Positions 8,753 to 17,448 of a DNA stretch of 64,000 nt are shown in pieces. Source of the DNA: Marinicrinis sediminis. GTDB lineage: Bacteria > Bacillota > Bacilli > Paenibacillales > KCTC-33676. A program made the translations under genes and the position numbers. Within the stretch, counting starts at the first letter, position 1. Every line of letters starts with the position of its first letter. The stretch covers positions 1 through 64,000 of the forward strand of contig NZ_JBHUMM010000001.1 of NCBI RefSeq assembly GCF_042685085.1. The letters are read 5' to 3'. The notes under the pieces were generated by a model. That model searched no databases and was not told the origin of the DNA. It saw only the letters and a program-made list of their open reading frames with translations.

Positions 8753-9295
8753 TTATTTTTCAATTATCTCCTCTTCAATTCGCTCTCCCAGGTGTCGGCC
8801 GGGAATATCGGACTGAACCCGTATCCGATCACCCGGTTTTATCTGAATGAGTGGATAAGCTCCCACTTCTTCCTTCCATACATGCACACTGTCTGCTTGC
8901 TGCAAGGTAGCCGTTATCTTCGTCCCGTCCTCCAGCGATACCTCAAGTCGAAGAAGGGGTCTCTTCTCAAATTTCATACGGCCAAGGGGGATACTTCTAA
9001 CCTCCCCTTCCCAATCGGATACCTCTATGCACGCGCCCGGCTGAAAATCAGACAGATACCGCGTCTCTCCACCTTGTCGAACATATTGATGGATGGCCCC
9101 ACCATTGATTCGAAAGGGTCTCGGCGGATACGTCTCAGTGGTGCGGGTCTCGGCGGCCACAAAGACATAACCGTGACCGGTATTGCCCACCCATATCCCC
9201 TCAGTCGGATTCAGTAAATCTGTCGTATCCAGACACACTCTCATTCCCACACCAATTTCTGAAATGCTCATGACAGCTCCGTATTGCAATGTCAT
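8753..9295 (-). CDS. Stand-alone C-terminal half of 3-dehydroquinate synthase II family
   Basis: This 180-residue protein matches the C-terminal half of archaeal-type 3-dehydroquinate synthase II (MJ1249 family). Matching stretches include GVGMRVCLDTTDLL, EGIWVGNTGHGYVFVAAET, RPFRINGGAIHQYV, GRMKFEKRPLL and the terminal GRHLGERIEEEIIEK. Full-length family members are about 330-390 residues, so the N-terminal half is missing. The gene is nevertheless intact: it has its own GGGAGGAG site 9 bases before an ATG, and only 131 non-coding bases separate it from hrpB, with no N-terminal fragment in any frame. Catalysis of the archaeal reaction is therefore doubtful and a different role is likely. It sits upstream of the DUF3900 gene. 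Confidence 0.75.
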   Translation of the reverse strand: MTLQYGAVMSISEIGVGMRVCLDTTDLLNPTEGIWVGNTGHGYVFVAAETRTTETYPPRPFRINGGAIHQYVRQGGETRYLSDFQPGACIEVSDWEGEVRSIPLGRMKFEKRPLLRLEVSLEDGTKITATLQQADSVHVWKEEVGAYPLIQIKPGDRIRVQSDIPGRHLGERIEEEIIEK

Positions 9296-9426
9296 CTTGT
9301 CTCTCCTCCCTGATTGTTAGACTACGATCCAATCCGATTCGTTCTGGATCATCCTCTCGTCGAATCCTGCCACCACGCAGGCAAAAAAAGATCGAACCTT
9401 GCGCTTCCCCGGGAAATGACGCTCAA

Positions 9427-11985
9427 TTATTTCCTTTTAAGCAGACCGTCCTTGCTTTTTTCCATTGCTGCTTTTGTTCTTCTCGTTGCCTGTGCCTCCA
9501 TGGGATGGTCCGGCCATGGATGCTTGGGATATTTTCCTTTCAGGTCTTTTCTCACTTCAAAGTACGTTTGTTCCCAAAAGCTTTTCAAATCCCGCGTGAT
9601 TTGTACCGGTCTCATAGCGGGAGACAACAGGTGGAGGGTCACCGGAATACGGTGAGAACCAAGTGTCGGCGTTTGACTCAGACCGAACAACTCCTGAAGC
9701 TTCACGGCCATCACGGGCTGATCCGGATCGGAGTAATCGATCCGAATGCGGGAACCGCTGGGCACTTCAAAGTCAACGGGTGCTTCTGTTTCCAAACGTC
9801 GAGACTGTTCCCAGTCAAGTGTAGATTGAAGAAGCTCCCAAACGTTGATTTGTTTCAGTTGCTGGAGATTTGTAAGGCCATCCAGCTGAACCTCCCACCA
9901 TTCCCTGCCTCTCTTCAGCAGCCCTTCGTCAGATACATCGGGCCACCTGGGATCGTGAGCATGCATAAACTGGATGCGCTGCTGAAGCTGTCTGGATTTC
10001 TTGTTCCATGACAACTGTTCGATCCCGCCTGTTGTCACATACTCATACACCGCTTCAACGATGCGTTCAGATGAAAGCTGATCCAGTGGAACAGGGGTGT
10101 CCGACAAGACCATAGCGCCCAAATGCTGCTGCAGACGTCCGGTTATCTTTCCTTTTTCTTCATCCCATCTCACACGACAGACAGACGTAATCTGCTGCTC
10201 GAACATATCCAGCAATTGTTTTTCCTTCACTTCCTCAGCCAGGCGGATTGAACTGGTTGTCTTGCCCATCTCCACCTGAATCGCGACCAGGAAGGGAGCA
10301 TGCTGCAACCTGTCTGTGCGAGCCAATGCTGCACCTCTGCCACTTCGCAAAAGAAAGGTCCCGTCTCCTCGATTTTTGGCGACCCGATCGGGAAACGCCA
10401 TCGCAGCCAGCATCCCGTAATCGTACGAGATCTGCGATTTTTTCTGTTCATATTCCTGTTCGTATAGACCCTTTATCGTCAATTGCTGCTGCAGACGCAA
10501 GCTCTCTGCTCTGAACTGGCTATAGGTCCTTTCATCAGGTCCATCCTGAAATGCCTTTATGATTTCATGCAAGGTCATGTATGATCCGCCTGAGAAATGA
10601 GACTGATGTTGCAAAACGACCGCTACATCACAAGCTTCATGGACGTTCCAGCCCCGTGACAAAGCGGATAACAACATATGACTCAACCGCGGATGAATCC
10701 CAAGAGCTGCCAGATCCTTCCCATGCTCCGTGATCTTACCCTGATCATCGGTTGCACCCAGTAGATGCAGCAGCTCCCGGGCCTGAATCATGGCCGAAGA
10801 GGAAGGCTGGTCAAGCAAAGACAAGCCTGACGCATCCTGGAGTCCCCACCATGCCAGTTCGAGCGTAAACGAGATCAGATCCGCGTGCCTGATCTCAGGT
10901 TCATCATACGCATTTAGCGCGTGGTGCATCTCTTCATTCCACAGACGGTAGCATAGGCCAGCCCCTTGTCTCCCAGCCCGACCTGCTCGTTGATCGGCAG
11001 CAGCCTTCGAAATGCGTGTCGTGATCAACTGTGACAGCCCTGTACGCGGGGAAAATTGCGGTTTTCTAACCCAACCACTATCGATAACGACCTGAATCCC
11101 GTCAATGGTGACGCTTGTTTCCGCAATGGACGTGGCAAGCACGATTTTTCTCGTTCCAGCCGCACACCGCTTCAAGGCAAGAGACTGTTCTTCGATAGAT
11201 AAACTGCTGTGCAGGAGATAGCACCTCAGCACACCTTCGCCTAATTCAAGCGGGTAGCGGACATTGAGCTGCTGCTGAACGTACTTCAATTCCTTCATTC
11301 CAGGCAAAAACACCAGAATATCTCCCGTATGTGTTCGATATGCCTGATCAATCTGCTGTCCGATCAAATCCAATAATTCCTTATCACAGGTTCCGGGTCC
11401 AGGTACATATTTCCTGTCCACTGGATACGTCCTGCCGAGACTTCGGATGACCGGAGCACCTCCGAGAAGTTCAGAGACCGCTTCTGCTGCAATCGTCGCA
11501 GACATAACGAGGATGCGTAAATCCTCTCGCAACACTTGCCTGACATCCCAAATCAACCCAAGTGCCAGATCTCCATCCAATGTTCGCTCATGAAACTCGT
11601 CAAAGATAACCAGCCCATACTGATCCAACGTAGGATCTTGCTGCATCATGCGAAGCATGACGCCTGTCGTGACGACTTCAACTCGCGTTCGATCGCTGAT
11701 CTTTTGCTCCAGTCGAATACGGTAACCTACCGTATCGCCGACTTGTTCACCTCGTTGCGCCGCCATAAAATGCGCGGCCGACTTGGCCGCGACTCTGCGT
11801 GGTACGAGCAGCAGAATTTTCTTCTCTCCCAGCCACTCCTCCTGTATGCAAGCGAGTGGTACACGCGTTGTCTTTCCAGCCCCCGGCTCTGCGACCAGCA
11901 CCCCTGTGCCTCGATGCCCAAGAGCCTGCATCACAGACGGAATGGCTTCCTCAACCGGAAATGTATCCTTCTTCATCTCTCGCAT
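9427..11985 (-). CDS. hrpB: ATP-dependent helicase HrpB
   Basis: This 852-residue DEAH-type superfamily 2 helicase has motif I AEPGAGKTT, motif II DEFHER, motif III SATI, FLPG and motif VI QRAGRAGRQG. The HA2/winged-helix region and the HrpB-specific C-terminal domain follow (ending in the KYPKHPWPDHP segment). The length fits HrpB (about 820-850). The longest frame adds 30 unrelated residues. The ATG at 11985 has AAGGAGAGG upstream and opens MREMKKDTFPVEEAIPSV, typical of the family. The biological role of HrpB helicases in Bacillales is not established. It may be the first gene of a unit with the DHQS-II-like and DUF3900 genes, though the 131-base gap leaves this open. Confidence 0.93.
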   Translation of the reverse strand: MREMKKDTFPVEEAIPSVMQALGHRGTGVLVAEPGAGKTTRVPLACIQEEWLGEKKILLLVPRRVAAKSAAHFMAAQRGEQVGDTVGYRIRLEQKISDRTRVEVVTTGVMLRMMQQDPTLDQYGLVIFDEFHERTLDGDLALGLIWDVRQVLREDLRILVMSATIAAEAVSELLGGAPVIRSLGRTYPVDRKYVPGPGTCDKELLDLIGQQIDQAYRTHTGDILVFLPGMKELKYVQQQLNVRYPLELGEGVLRCYLLHSSLSIEEQSLALKRCAAGTRKIVLATSIAETSVTIDGIQVVIDSGWVRKPQFSPRTGLSQLITTRISKAAADQRAGRAGRQGAGLCYRLWNEEMHHALNAYDEPEIRHADLISFTLELAWWGLQDASGLSLLDQPSSSAMIQARELLHLLGATDDQGKITEHGKDLAALGIHPRLSHMLLSALSRGWNVHEACDVAVVLQHQSHFSGGSYMTLHEIIKAFQDGPDERTYSQFRAESLRLQQQLTIKGLYEQEYEQKKSQISYDYGMLAAMAFPDRVAKNRGDGTFLLRSGRGAALARTDRLQHAPFLVAIQVEMGKTTSSIRLAEEVKEKQLLDMFEQQITSVCRVRWDEEKGKITGRLQQHLGAMVLSDTPVPLDQLSSERIVEAVYEYVTTGGIEQLSWNKKSRQLQQRIQFMHAHDPRWPDVSDEGLLKRGREWWEVQLDGLTNLQQLKQINVWELLQSTLDWEQSRRLETEAPVDFEVPSGSRIRIDYSDPDQPVMAVKLQELFGLSQTPTLGSHRIPVTLHLLSPAMRPVQITRDLKSFWEQTYFEVRKDLKGKYPKHPWPDHPMEAQATRRTKAAMEKSKDGLLKRK

Positions 11986-12032
11986 CTCCGATCCTCTCCT
12001 TATCTCATCCTCATTGCCTCTGCAGAAGAGAC

Positions 12033-12060
12033 TTGAAGTTGAATCAAATAACGGTATAAT
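12033..12060 (+). promoter_or_regulatory. Promoter of the YpbS-like gene
   Basis: TTGAAG, a 16-base spacer and TATAAT (12055-12060) lie 36 bases before the ATG at 12097. AAAGGAAG is the ribosome binding site. Confidence 0.65.
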
Positions 12061-12096
12061 AATGCCATACGCCACCTACAGAAAGGAAGACGGTCC

Positions 12097-12348
12097 ATGA
12101 ATGCGCATGAAGCGATCAGCGCACATTCCAAGAAACAGTTCGAACATTTGCAGCAATTTTACAAACTTGATCAACAGCGGGAAATGGCGATCGAAGAAGC
12201 CCTGTCTCTCTGCAAAGCTGGTCAACCTTACACCGTAGACGAGATCAATCTCATTACCAAAAAAATCAATGAACATGCGAAGGAAGGTATTTCTCCTGTT
12301 CGGGTATATGTCACCCCCGAAATGGTGCAGACTTATGCAACAAAATAA
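12097..12348 (+). CDS. ypbS: YpbS-like DUF2533 protein
   Basis: This 83-residue soluble protein begins MNAHEAISAHSKKQFEHL and is largely helical in its first 60 residues. Size and sequence fit YpbS (DUF2533) of Bacillus, whose function is unknown. It is one of the few plus-strand genes here, divergent from hrpB and convergent with the TraB-family lipoprotein gene. It has its own promoter. Confidence 0.75.
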   Translation: MNAHEAISAHSKKQFEHLQQFYKLDQQREMAIEEALSLCKAGQPYTVDEINLITKKINEHAKEGISPVRVYVTPEMVQTYATK

Positions 12349-12380
12349 CAGGGACCGCCGTTCGGCTACAGATTATCAGG

Positions 12381-12423
12381 AAAAGAACAAGAGGAAGAGA
12401 TCCATCATCTCCCCCTCTTGTTC
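12381..12423 (-). terminator. Terminator of the TraB-family lipoprotein gene
   Basis: GAACAAGAGG (12385-12394) pairs with CCTCTTGTTC (12414-12423), and a partly paired AAGAGAT/ATCTCCC inner segment extends the stem. On the minus strand TTTTCC follows. It lies between convergent genes and may serve both. Confidence 0.7.
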
Positions 12424-12438
12424 ACTGCTATGGACATC

Positions 12439-13530
12439 CTAGAGCACCTTTTCAACCTCATATCCCTTGTCTTGCAAAAGCTGAATAATGCCCGCTTTAC
12501 CTAAATAATGCGCAGTTCCCACGACTACAAACACGTTCTGATCCCCCGCATAAAACTGCTCAATCTTCTCCACCATTCCGACATTGCGATCATCCAGCAT
12601 TTTCTTCATATACGTCTGATACGCTTCCTCATCGGAGTAATCTGACATGAGCAATTTCGACATGCCCTCTTCATCACCCTGCTTCCAAGCGGTCATCAAT
12701 TCATCAATCATTTCCGGGTGATCGGCTATTTCATCCATAGCCGATTCCAGCAACATCAACTGAATCTCATCCGAAAATCCGGCAAACATATCGAGTTGAA
12801 ATTCCATCCCTTCCAATTCGACTATTTCCTTGTCACCTGCGGCCTTCAAAAAGTGCACGTCTATACCCGATTCAGGATCATACCCCTGATTCATAATCTC
12901 AAAGCTCTCAATCAGCATGCTGATGTACCACGGTTCATATTGGTTGAAAAAGGAAAAGTTCAGGATACCATACGCTTTCAGTTTCTCCTTGAGCGCAGCC
13001 AATGTCTCCGCATCCAGTTTCTGTTCGAGCGTCATCCCATCTGGCAGTTTCGCTTTGGCGTCCAACATCTGCTGAGCTTCGAGCGGATCAATGTCTACGA
13101 TATTGGCTTCCACAGCCAGCACGTCCGAGTCGTCGAATGATTGTTCAATCACCTGATGCAACGGATAGAAGTCGGGAGACGCGGCATGTACCGAGCCTAG
13201 CAGAAACACCGTCGCTCCCGTTTCATCATTGTTCATTTTCCAGAAAAATCCTCCCGATCCTTCCTGTTGTGGGGAAGATGTAACGGCCGGCTCTGGATCA
13301 TTTTCGGTCTGTTCTGCCGTATCGTTGTCTGAAACGGAAGGTTCGTCACTTTCTTCGGTTGGCACCTCTGCATTTTGTTCAGTCGAGTTATCCGGTTGAT
13401 TGGCGCTTGAACCCGCTTCCTCATTCGACGAACAGCCAGCAGTCAGAAACAGGATGGACATCATGCATGCCACGAACAACAACATGATAGCTTTGCGTCC
13501 TGCATGTTGTTTCATATACGTTCCGTTCAT
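12439..13530 (-). CDS. TraB/GumN family lipoprotein
   Basis: This 363-residue exported lipoprotein has a basic, hydrophobic signal ending in the lipobox LTAGC (Cys33), then an acidic Ser/Thr/Glu-rich linker (about 35-95), then the TraB/GumN domain (about 100-363). It shows the GSVH motif near the domain start, the EANIVD segment and the C-terminal VVVGTAHYLG motif. Related TIKI/TraB proteins are metalloproteases, but bacterial GumN-type members have no firmly known substrate. It is anchored outside the membrane by its lipid. The leader is purine-rich with a 15-base direct repeat (13565-13596). It is a single gene with its own terminator. Confidence 0.85.
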   Translation of the reverse strand: MNGTYMKQHAGRKAIMLLFVACMMSILFLTAGCSSNEEAGSSANQPDNSTEQNAEVPTEESDEPSVSDNDTAEQTENDPEPAVTSSPQQEGSGGFFWKMNNDETGATVFLLGSVHAASPDFYPLHQVIEQSFDDSDVLAVEANIVDIDPLEAQQMLDAKAKLPDGMTLEQKLDAETLAALKEKLKAYGILNFSFFNQYEPWYISMLIESFEIMNQGYDPESGIDVHFLKAAGDKEIVELEGMEFQLDMFAGFSDEIQLMLLESAMDEIADHPEMIDELMTAWKQGDEEGMSKLLMSDYSDEEAYQTYMKKMLDDRNVGMVEKIEQFYAGDQNVFVVVGTAHYLGKAGIIQLLQDKGYEVEKVL

Positions 13531-13564
13531 TTATCCTCCACCTCTATGTTTCCCTATATTTCTA

Positions 13565-13596
13565 TTTCCTCATTGTTTCACTTTCCTCATTGTTTC
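13565..13596. repeat. 15-base direct repeat upstream of the TraB-family gene
   Basis: TTTCCTCATTGTTTC occurs at 13565-13579 and again at 13582-13596 (17-base period). A degenerate third copy (TTTCTCTATTGCTCC) follows. It sits in a strongly polypyrimidine/polypurine intergenic stretch (13531-13695) that holds no other recognisable gene. Confidence 0.7.
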
Positions 13597-13695
13597 TCTA
13601 TTGCTCCATTTCACTTTGATACAACTTGTTTACTCTCAAATTCCTCTGATTCCTCACTGTCCTCTCAATCAACTCGTTATTTCGGGCCCTGATCC

Positions 13696-14931
13696 TTACA
13701 CCCAATTTCCCTTGCGAAAGAGAGGCTCCAGTTCGCCGTCTTCCGTCTCTCCGTCGATGTCCAGTTCGGCAGAACCGATCATAAAATCGACATGAGTGAG
13801 ACTCACATTTGCGCCTTTGGCAAGCAATTCCTCTGGACGGAGGGTTATCCCTTTTTCAAGGTTGATCGGATACGCACTCCCGATCGCCAAATGACAGGAG
13901 GCGTTTTCATCGATCCCGGTATTGTAAAAAACACGGTTCAAATTGGAAATCGGTGAATCATGAGGAACAAGTGCAATCTCCCCCAGATAGGACGCGCCTT
14001 CATCGGTTTCAATGATAGAGGCCAGCGCTTCCTGTCCCGTCTCAGCGGTGTAGGAAGTAATTCGCCCGTTTTGAAAGGTCAGTGTAAACTGGTCGATTAA
14101 CTGACCATTCAAATTCAATGGCATCGTGCTCGTCACCGTTCCGTTCACACCGAGCCGATGCGGCATGGTGAAGACTTCCTCCGTTGGCATATTCGGAACA
14201 AAGACGTGTCCGTCTGCATTCACGGCGCCTCCACCTGCCCACAGATGATCTGCTGGCAATTCGACAGACAGGTCTGTTCCAGGTGCGCGGTAATGCAATC
14301 GCTTGTATCTTCGATCATTGAGCAGCGTGAGTCTCGATTGCAGCTGTGACATATGCGCCCGCCATGCGTCGGCAGGTTTGAGCTGATCGACCCGATTCAT
14401 TTTGAAGATGTCTTGCCACATGGCTTCGACACGCTCTTCTTCAGGCAAATCTGCATAGACCTTGTTCGCCCAGGCTATCGTCGGTGCCTTAATGAGGCAC
14501 CAGCTAATCCGATGGTTGCGGGTATATTGAGAGAATCCCTGTCTGGCCTGCATGGCAGCTTGTGTAGCTGTACGCACAGCCGCCGGATCGATCCCATTGT
14601 ACAAATCCGGATTGGGAACTTTTATGCTCAGGAATGCCCCGCCTTGCTCAGCCAGCATTTCCAGTCCGGATGCCTGCCACTCCGGGTAATAGCCGAATGT
14701 CTCAGAATGGCCATGTTCAAACCGGATTCGTGACAGTTGTTCATCATGAAGATGAACATCGACATATTTGGCTCCTGCCTGGTAGGCCTTTTGGGTGATC
14801 CATCTTGTTAGTTCTGCGGCTTCAACCGGGGCCTCAATTCTAAGCAATTGTCCGGTCTGCAGGTTCACACCCACCTCAATGACCAATTGTGCATAGGCCT
14901 CCAAACAGGACTGAAACGAATCTGTATGCAA
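13696..14931 (-). CDS. ampS: M29 family metal-dependent aminopeptidase
   Basis: This 411-residue cytosolic aminopeptidase of the thermophilic aminopeptidase family (AmpS/AmpT/PepS) uses a dinuclear metal site. Conserved segments include NMPTEEVFTMPH (about residue 250) and DENASCHLAIGSAYP near the C-terminus, which carry metal ligands. The length is typical (410-415). The start codon is TTG, with AAAGGAG 8 bases ahead, and no ATG fits better. The role is removal of N-terminal residues from peptides in amino acid recycling. It lies after the aldo/keto reductase gene on the same strand, with about 125 bases between. Confidence 0.9.
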   Translation of the reverse strand: MHTDSFQSCLEAYAQLVIEVGVNLQTGQLLRIEAPVEAAELTRWITQKAYQAGAKYVDVHLHDEQLSRIRFEHGHSETFGYYPEWQASGLEMLAEQGGAFLSIKVPNPDLYNGIDPAAVRTATQAAMQARQGFSQYTRNHRISWCLIKAPTIAWANKVYADLPEEERVEAMWQDIFKMNRVDQLKPADAWRAHMSQLQSRLTLLNDRRYKRLHYRAPGTDLSVELPADHLWAGGGAVNADGHVFVPNMPTEEVFTMPHRLGVNGTVTSTMPLNLNGQLIDQFTLTFQNGRITSYTAETGQEALASIIETDEGASYLGEIALVPHDSPISNLNRVFYNTGIDENASCHLAIGSAYPINLEKGITLRPEELLAKGANVSLTHVDFMIGSAELDIDGETEDGELEPLFRKGNWV

Positions 14932-15056
14932 TCGACTTTCTCCTTTCCTGCTACGGCTACCGCTGCTTTCCTGTTCACGACGATCGTGATGTCGCTTCTA
15001 TTTCCCACTTCTCCATGCTCATGTTCCATATTCGCTACATGTGCCAATAACTTTCC

Positions 15057-16031
15057 TTAAGGCATGTTCTTTCCTCTTGCGCTCACGTACAGGGAGTACC
15101 ATTCTTCCCGGCTAAGTGTGACATCCACCGCCTGGCTGCAAGCAGCAATTCGCTCAGGATTGGTCGTGCCAATAATCGGCTGAATGCCAGCAGGATGCTT
15201 CATTAGCCACGCCAATACAATCGCTTCTCTGCTGCAATCCTTCTCCAAGGCCAGTTCACTGACTCGTTTTGCCGTTGCACGAATAGCCTCTGGCTGGTCA
15301 TCAACGGATCTGCCAGAGAATAATCCCTGCGCCAGTGAACCCCATGCCTGCAACTGTATGTTCTGAAGGCGACAATATTCCATGGTTCCTTCTGGAAACT
15401 GTAAGTATTTTCCATCCGGATGATTGACCAATACGCCTGTTTCGAGAAAATCCAGCTTCGCCAGACTCATTTCCAGCTGGTTGAATATCAGAGGCTCTTC
15501 ACTGTAAGCTTGCAACAGCTCAATCTGCCCCCTGCTCATGTTGGAAACGCCAAAATACTTCACCTTGCCGGCGGATTTCAGTTGTGAAATCGCCTCTGCA
15601 ACTTCTTCAGGGTCCATCAGGGGGTCCGGGCGATGCAGCAGCAGCGAATCCAGATAATCCACTTTCAGACGGGACAGAATGCCTTCCACACTTTTTACAA
15701 TGTAGTTGCGATCAAAGTCGTAGCGGCCCGGCACCGTTGCGGATTCCTCAAACCGAATGCCGCATTTGGACTGAATCCAGAGCTGTTCCCGCCATTGCGG
15801 CTTCTCCGTCAACAAACGACCAAATGTTTCTTCCGCTTTGCCAAACGTATAAATATCTGCGTGGTCCAGGAAGGTGATGCCATGCTCAATGGATGTTTCC
15901 AGAGCCTGTTGCGCCTCCATTACGTGCTCGTCCGTAACTGAGCCTGTGTTCCAGCCTCCGCCAAAGCCCATGCATCCCAAGCTGAGTGGACTTATTTCAA
16001 TACCTCTGCGATGAATCGGAAGTTTTTTCAT
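15057..16031 (-). CDS. Aldo/keto reductase
   Basis: This 324-residue NADPH-dependent oxidoreductase has a (beta/alpha)8 fold. The catalytic tetrad is visible as Asp and Tyr in FLDHADIYTFG, Lys in QSKCG and His in LLHRPDP. The cofactor-binding C-terminal part ends IIGTTNPERI. It resembles the YdhF subgroup; the substrate is unknown. A longer frame starts six codons earlier, but AAAAGGAG overlaps those codons, so the ATG at 16031 is the start. The gene overlaps the end of the sensor kinase gene by 35 bases, so the two are probably translationally coupled. Confidence 0.88.
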   Translation of the reverse strand: MKKLPIHRRGIEISPLSLGCMGFGGGWNTGSVTDEHVMEAQQALETSIEHGITFLDHADIYTFGKAEETFGRLLTEKPQWREQLWIQSKCGIRFEESATVPGRYDFDRNYIVKSVEGILSRLKVDYLDSLLLHRPDPLMDPEEVAEAISQLKSAGKVKYFGVSNMSRGQIELLQAYSEEPLIFNQLEMSLAKLDFLETGVLVNHPDGKYLQFPEGTMEYCRLQNIQLQAWGSLAQGLFSGRSVDDQPEAIRATAKRVSELALEKDCSREAIVLAWLMKHPAGIQPIIGTTNPERIAACSQAVDVTLSREEWYSLYVSARGKNMP

Positions 16032-17238
16032 ATTTGTCTCCTTTTTCATGATTAGTGGGGGGTTGTCTGAATGGCAACTGAATATTAAACGTCGTTCCTT
16101 TGTTCACTTCACTCTGTACCTCGATCATGCCGCCATGCTTTTCCAAAACATTATACGTCATCATCAGGCTGAGTCCGGTCCCTTTTCCCTTGCTTCGATA
16201 AAAAGGCTGACCCAGCCTTTGAAGCTGCTGCTCATTCAGTCCGTAACCGCAATCCCTGATCTTGATCTGTACCATTGCATCGCACACACCCATCGTTATG
16301 TATACGGTCTCTCCTTGTGGTGAAGCTTCCACCGCATTTCGCACAATGTTCAGCAATGCTTGCTTCATGGACTTGACTTCACAGTATACCATGACAGCGC
16401 TCTGTGGTACATGCAGAACCAACGAGATCTTGTTTTCACTTGCTTCTGTTTGCAGCAAGATCATCATGTCCTGCAAGATGGTTCGCAAATCCACTTCATC
16501 CAGCCTTGGCACCGTAGACGGATCAAGCTGAAGCAAGCTCTCCGCAATGACATCCAGACGATTCAATTCATCGTAGAGCAGATCGACATACACTTTCTTG
16601 CCATCGTAATAGGGCTGCAACAGTTGCAAGAAACCGCGAATGGTCGTCAGGGGATTGCGAATCTCATGCGCCATCGCGGCAGCCAGCTCCCCCGCATATT
16701 GCAGTGGCCTCTCTGCCTGTTCCAGTCCATCTGTTCTCGAACGAACCGGCTTAAACTGAATCAGAACGTAAGGCTTGTTGCTGATCACCATCCGATTGAG
16801 CTGCAGGTCCATCCACATCACATGACCGCTGCGCGGTACACAGCCAGTCTGAAACGGAATCGACAGTTTCTCTACACGTTGTGAATCGACAAGTGACATC
16901 AGATAGATCTCATGCCTGCAGGATTGCTGGTACTGCTCCTGGACCTGGGCAATCCAGTTCATGGGTTCATCACCTGAAGAGGATGGATCCTTGTACAGAT
17001 GAAACCACTTTTTCGCTTCTCTGTTGAGATAGATACAGTCATTGTTCCGATGAAGCGCAAATGGGATTGGCAGAACCTCAAGCACTGCCATGATTTTTTT
17101 TAATGAGCGTGCCTGAATCTGTTTGGGCTTGCGTCTAAATCTGACCATGAGAAAGACCAGCCATATCGTGATCAGCATGAGCATCACGGCTCGAATGATT
17201 ACATGTATCTCAAAGGTCAATTGACAAGCAACATCCAT
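15997..17238 (-). CDS. Orphan membrane sensor histidine kinase (Kin-like)
   Basis: This 413-residue kinase has a single N-terminal helix (about residues 11-32), a PAS-like segment (45-175), then a kinase core. The H-box is AHEIRNPLTTIRGF, the N-box NIVRNAVEAS, and the G-boxes DCGYGL and GKGTGLSL. The H-box and layout are those of the sporulation-type kinases KinB, KinC and KinD of Bacillus, and no response regulator is encoded nearby. Feeding the Spo0F phosphorelay is therefore a reasonable guess, not a demonstrated role. It reads divergently from the GAF-GGDEF operon and overlaps the aldo/keto reductase gene downstream. AGGGG stands ahead of the ATG. Confidence 0.87.
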   Translation of the reverse strand: MDVACQLTFEIHVIIRAVMLMLITIWLVFLMVRFRRKPKQIQARSLKKIMAVLEVLPIPFALHRNNDCIYLNREAKKWFHLYKDPSSSGDEPMNWIAQVQEQYQQSCRHEIYLMSLVDSQRVEKLSIPFQTGCVPRSGHVMWMDLQLNRMVISNKPYVLIQFKPVRSRTDGLEQAERPLQYAGELAAAMAHEIRNPLTTIRGFLQLLQPYYDGKKVYVDLLYDELNRLDVIAESLLQLDPSTVPRLDEVDLRTILQDMMILLQTEASENKISLVLHVPQSAVMVYCEVKSMKQALLNIVRNAVEASPQGETVYITMGVCDAMVQIKIRDCGYGLNEQQLQRLGQPFYRSKGKGTGLSLMMTYNVLEKHGGMIEVQSEVNKGTTFNIQLPFRQPPTNHEKGDKYEKTSDSSQRY

Positions 17239-17448
17239 ATCGCTACCCCTACTTGTGCAAACCTTGACCTTTTATCATGTTGTATACGGGCCAGTTGAAC
17301 AGGTCGTTTCACTTTTTGTTGTTCGTCCCTCATCAGGATCAAGATAATTTGACCAATTCGTACGATCTGGCAGGAAATTGTTTTTCTTCCATCGAAATAA
17401 TTCTAGATGTCTTTCCATACATTGATCTCGTAAAGGGGACTTAGGTTT

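Noticed and set aside
9384..9408. CCTGCCACCACGCAGG hairpin followed by an A-run
   Set aside because: On the minus strand, which carries the transcript, the T-run comes before the hairpin rather than after, so it cannot be a standard terminator.
9296..9426. Possible missing N-terminal half of the DHQ synthase II-like gene
   Set aside because: Only 131 bases are available before hrpB, and no frame shows similarity to the N-terminal domain.
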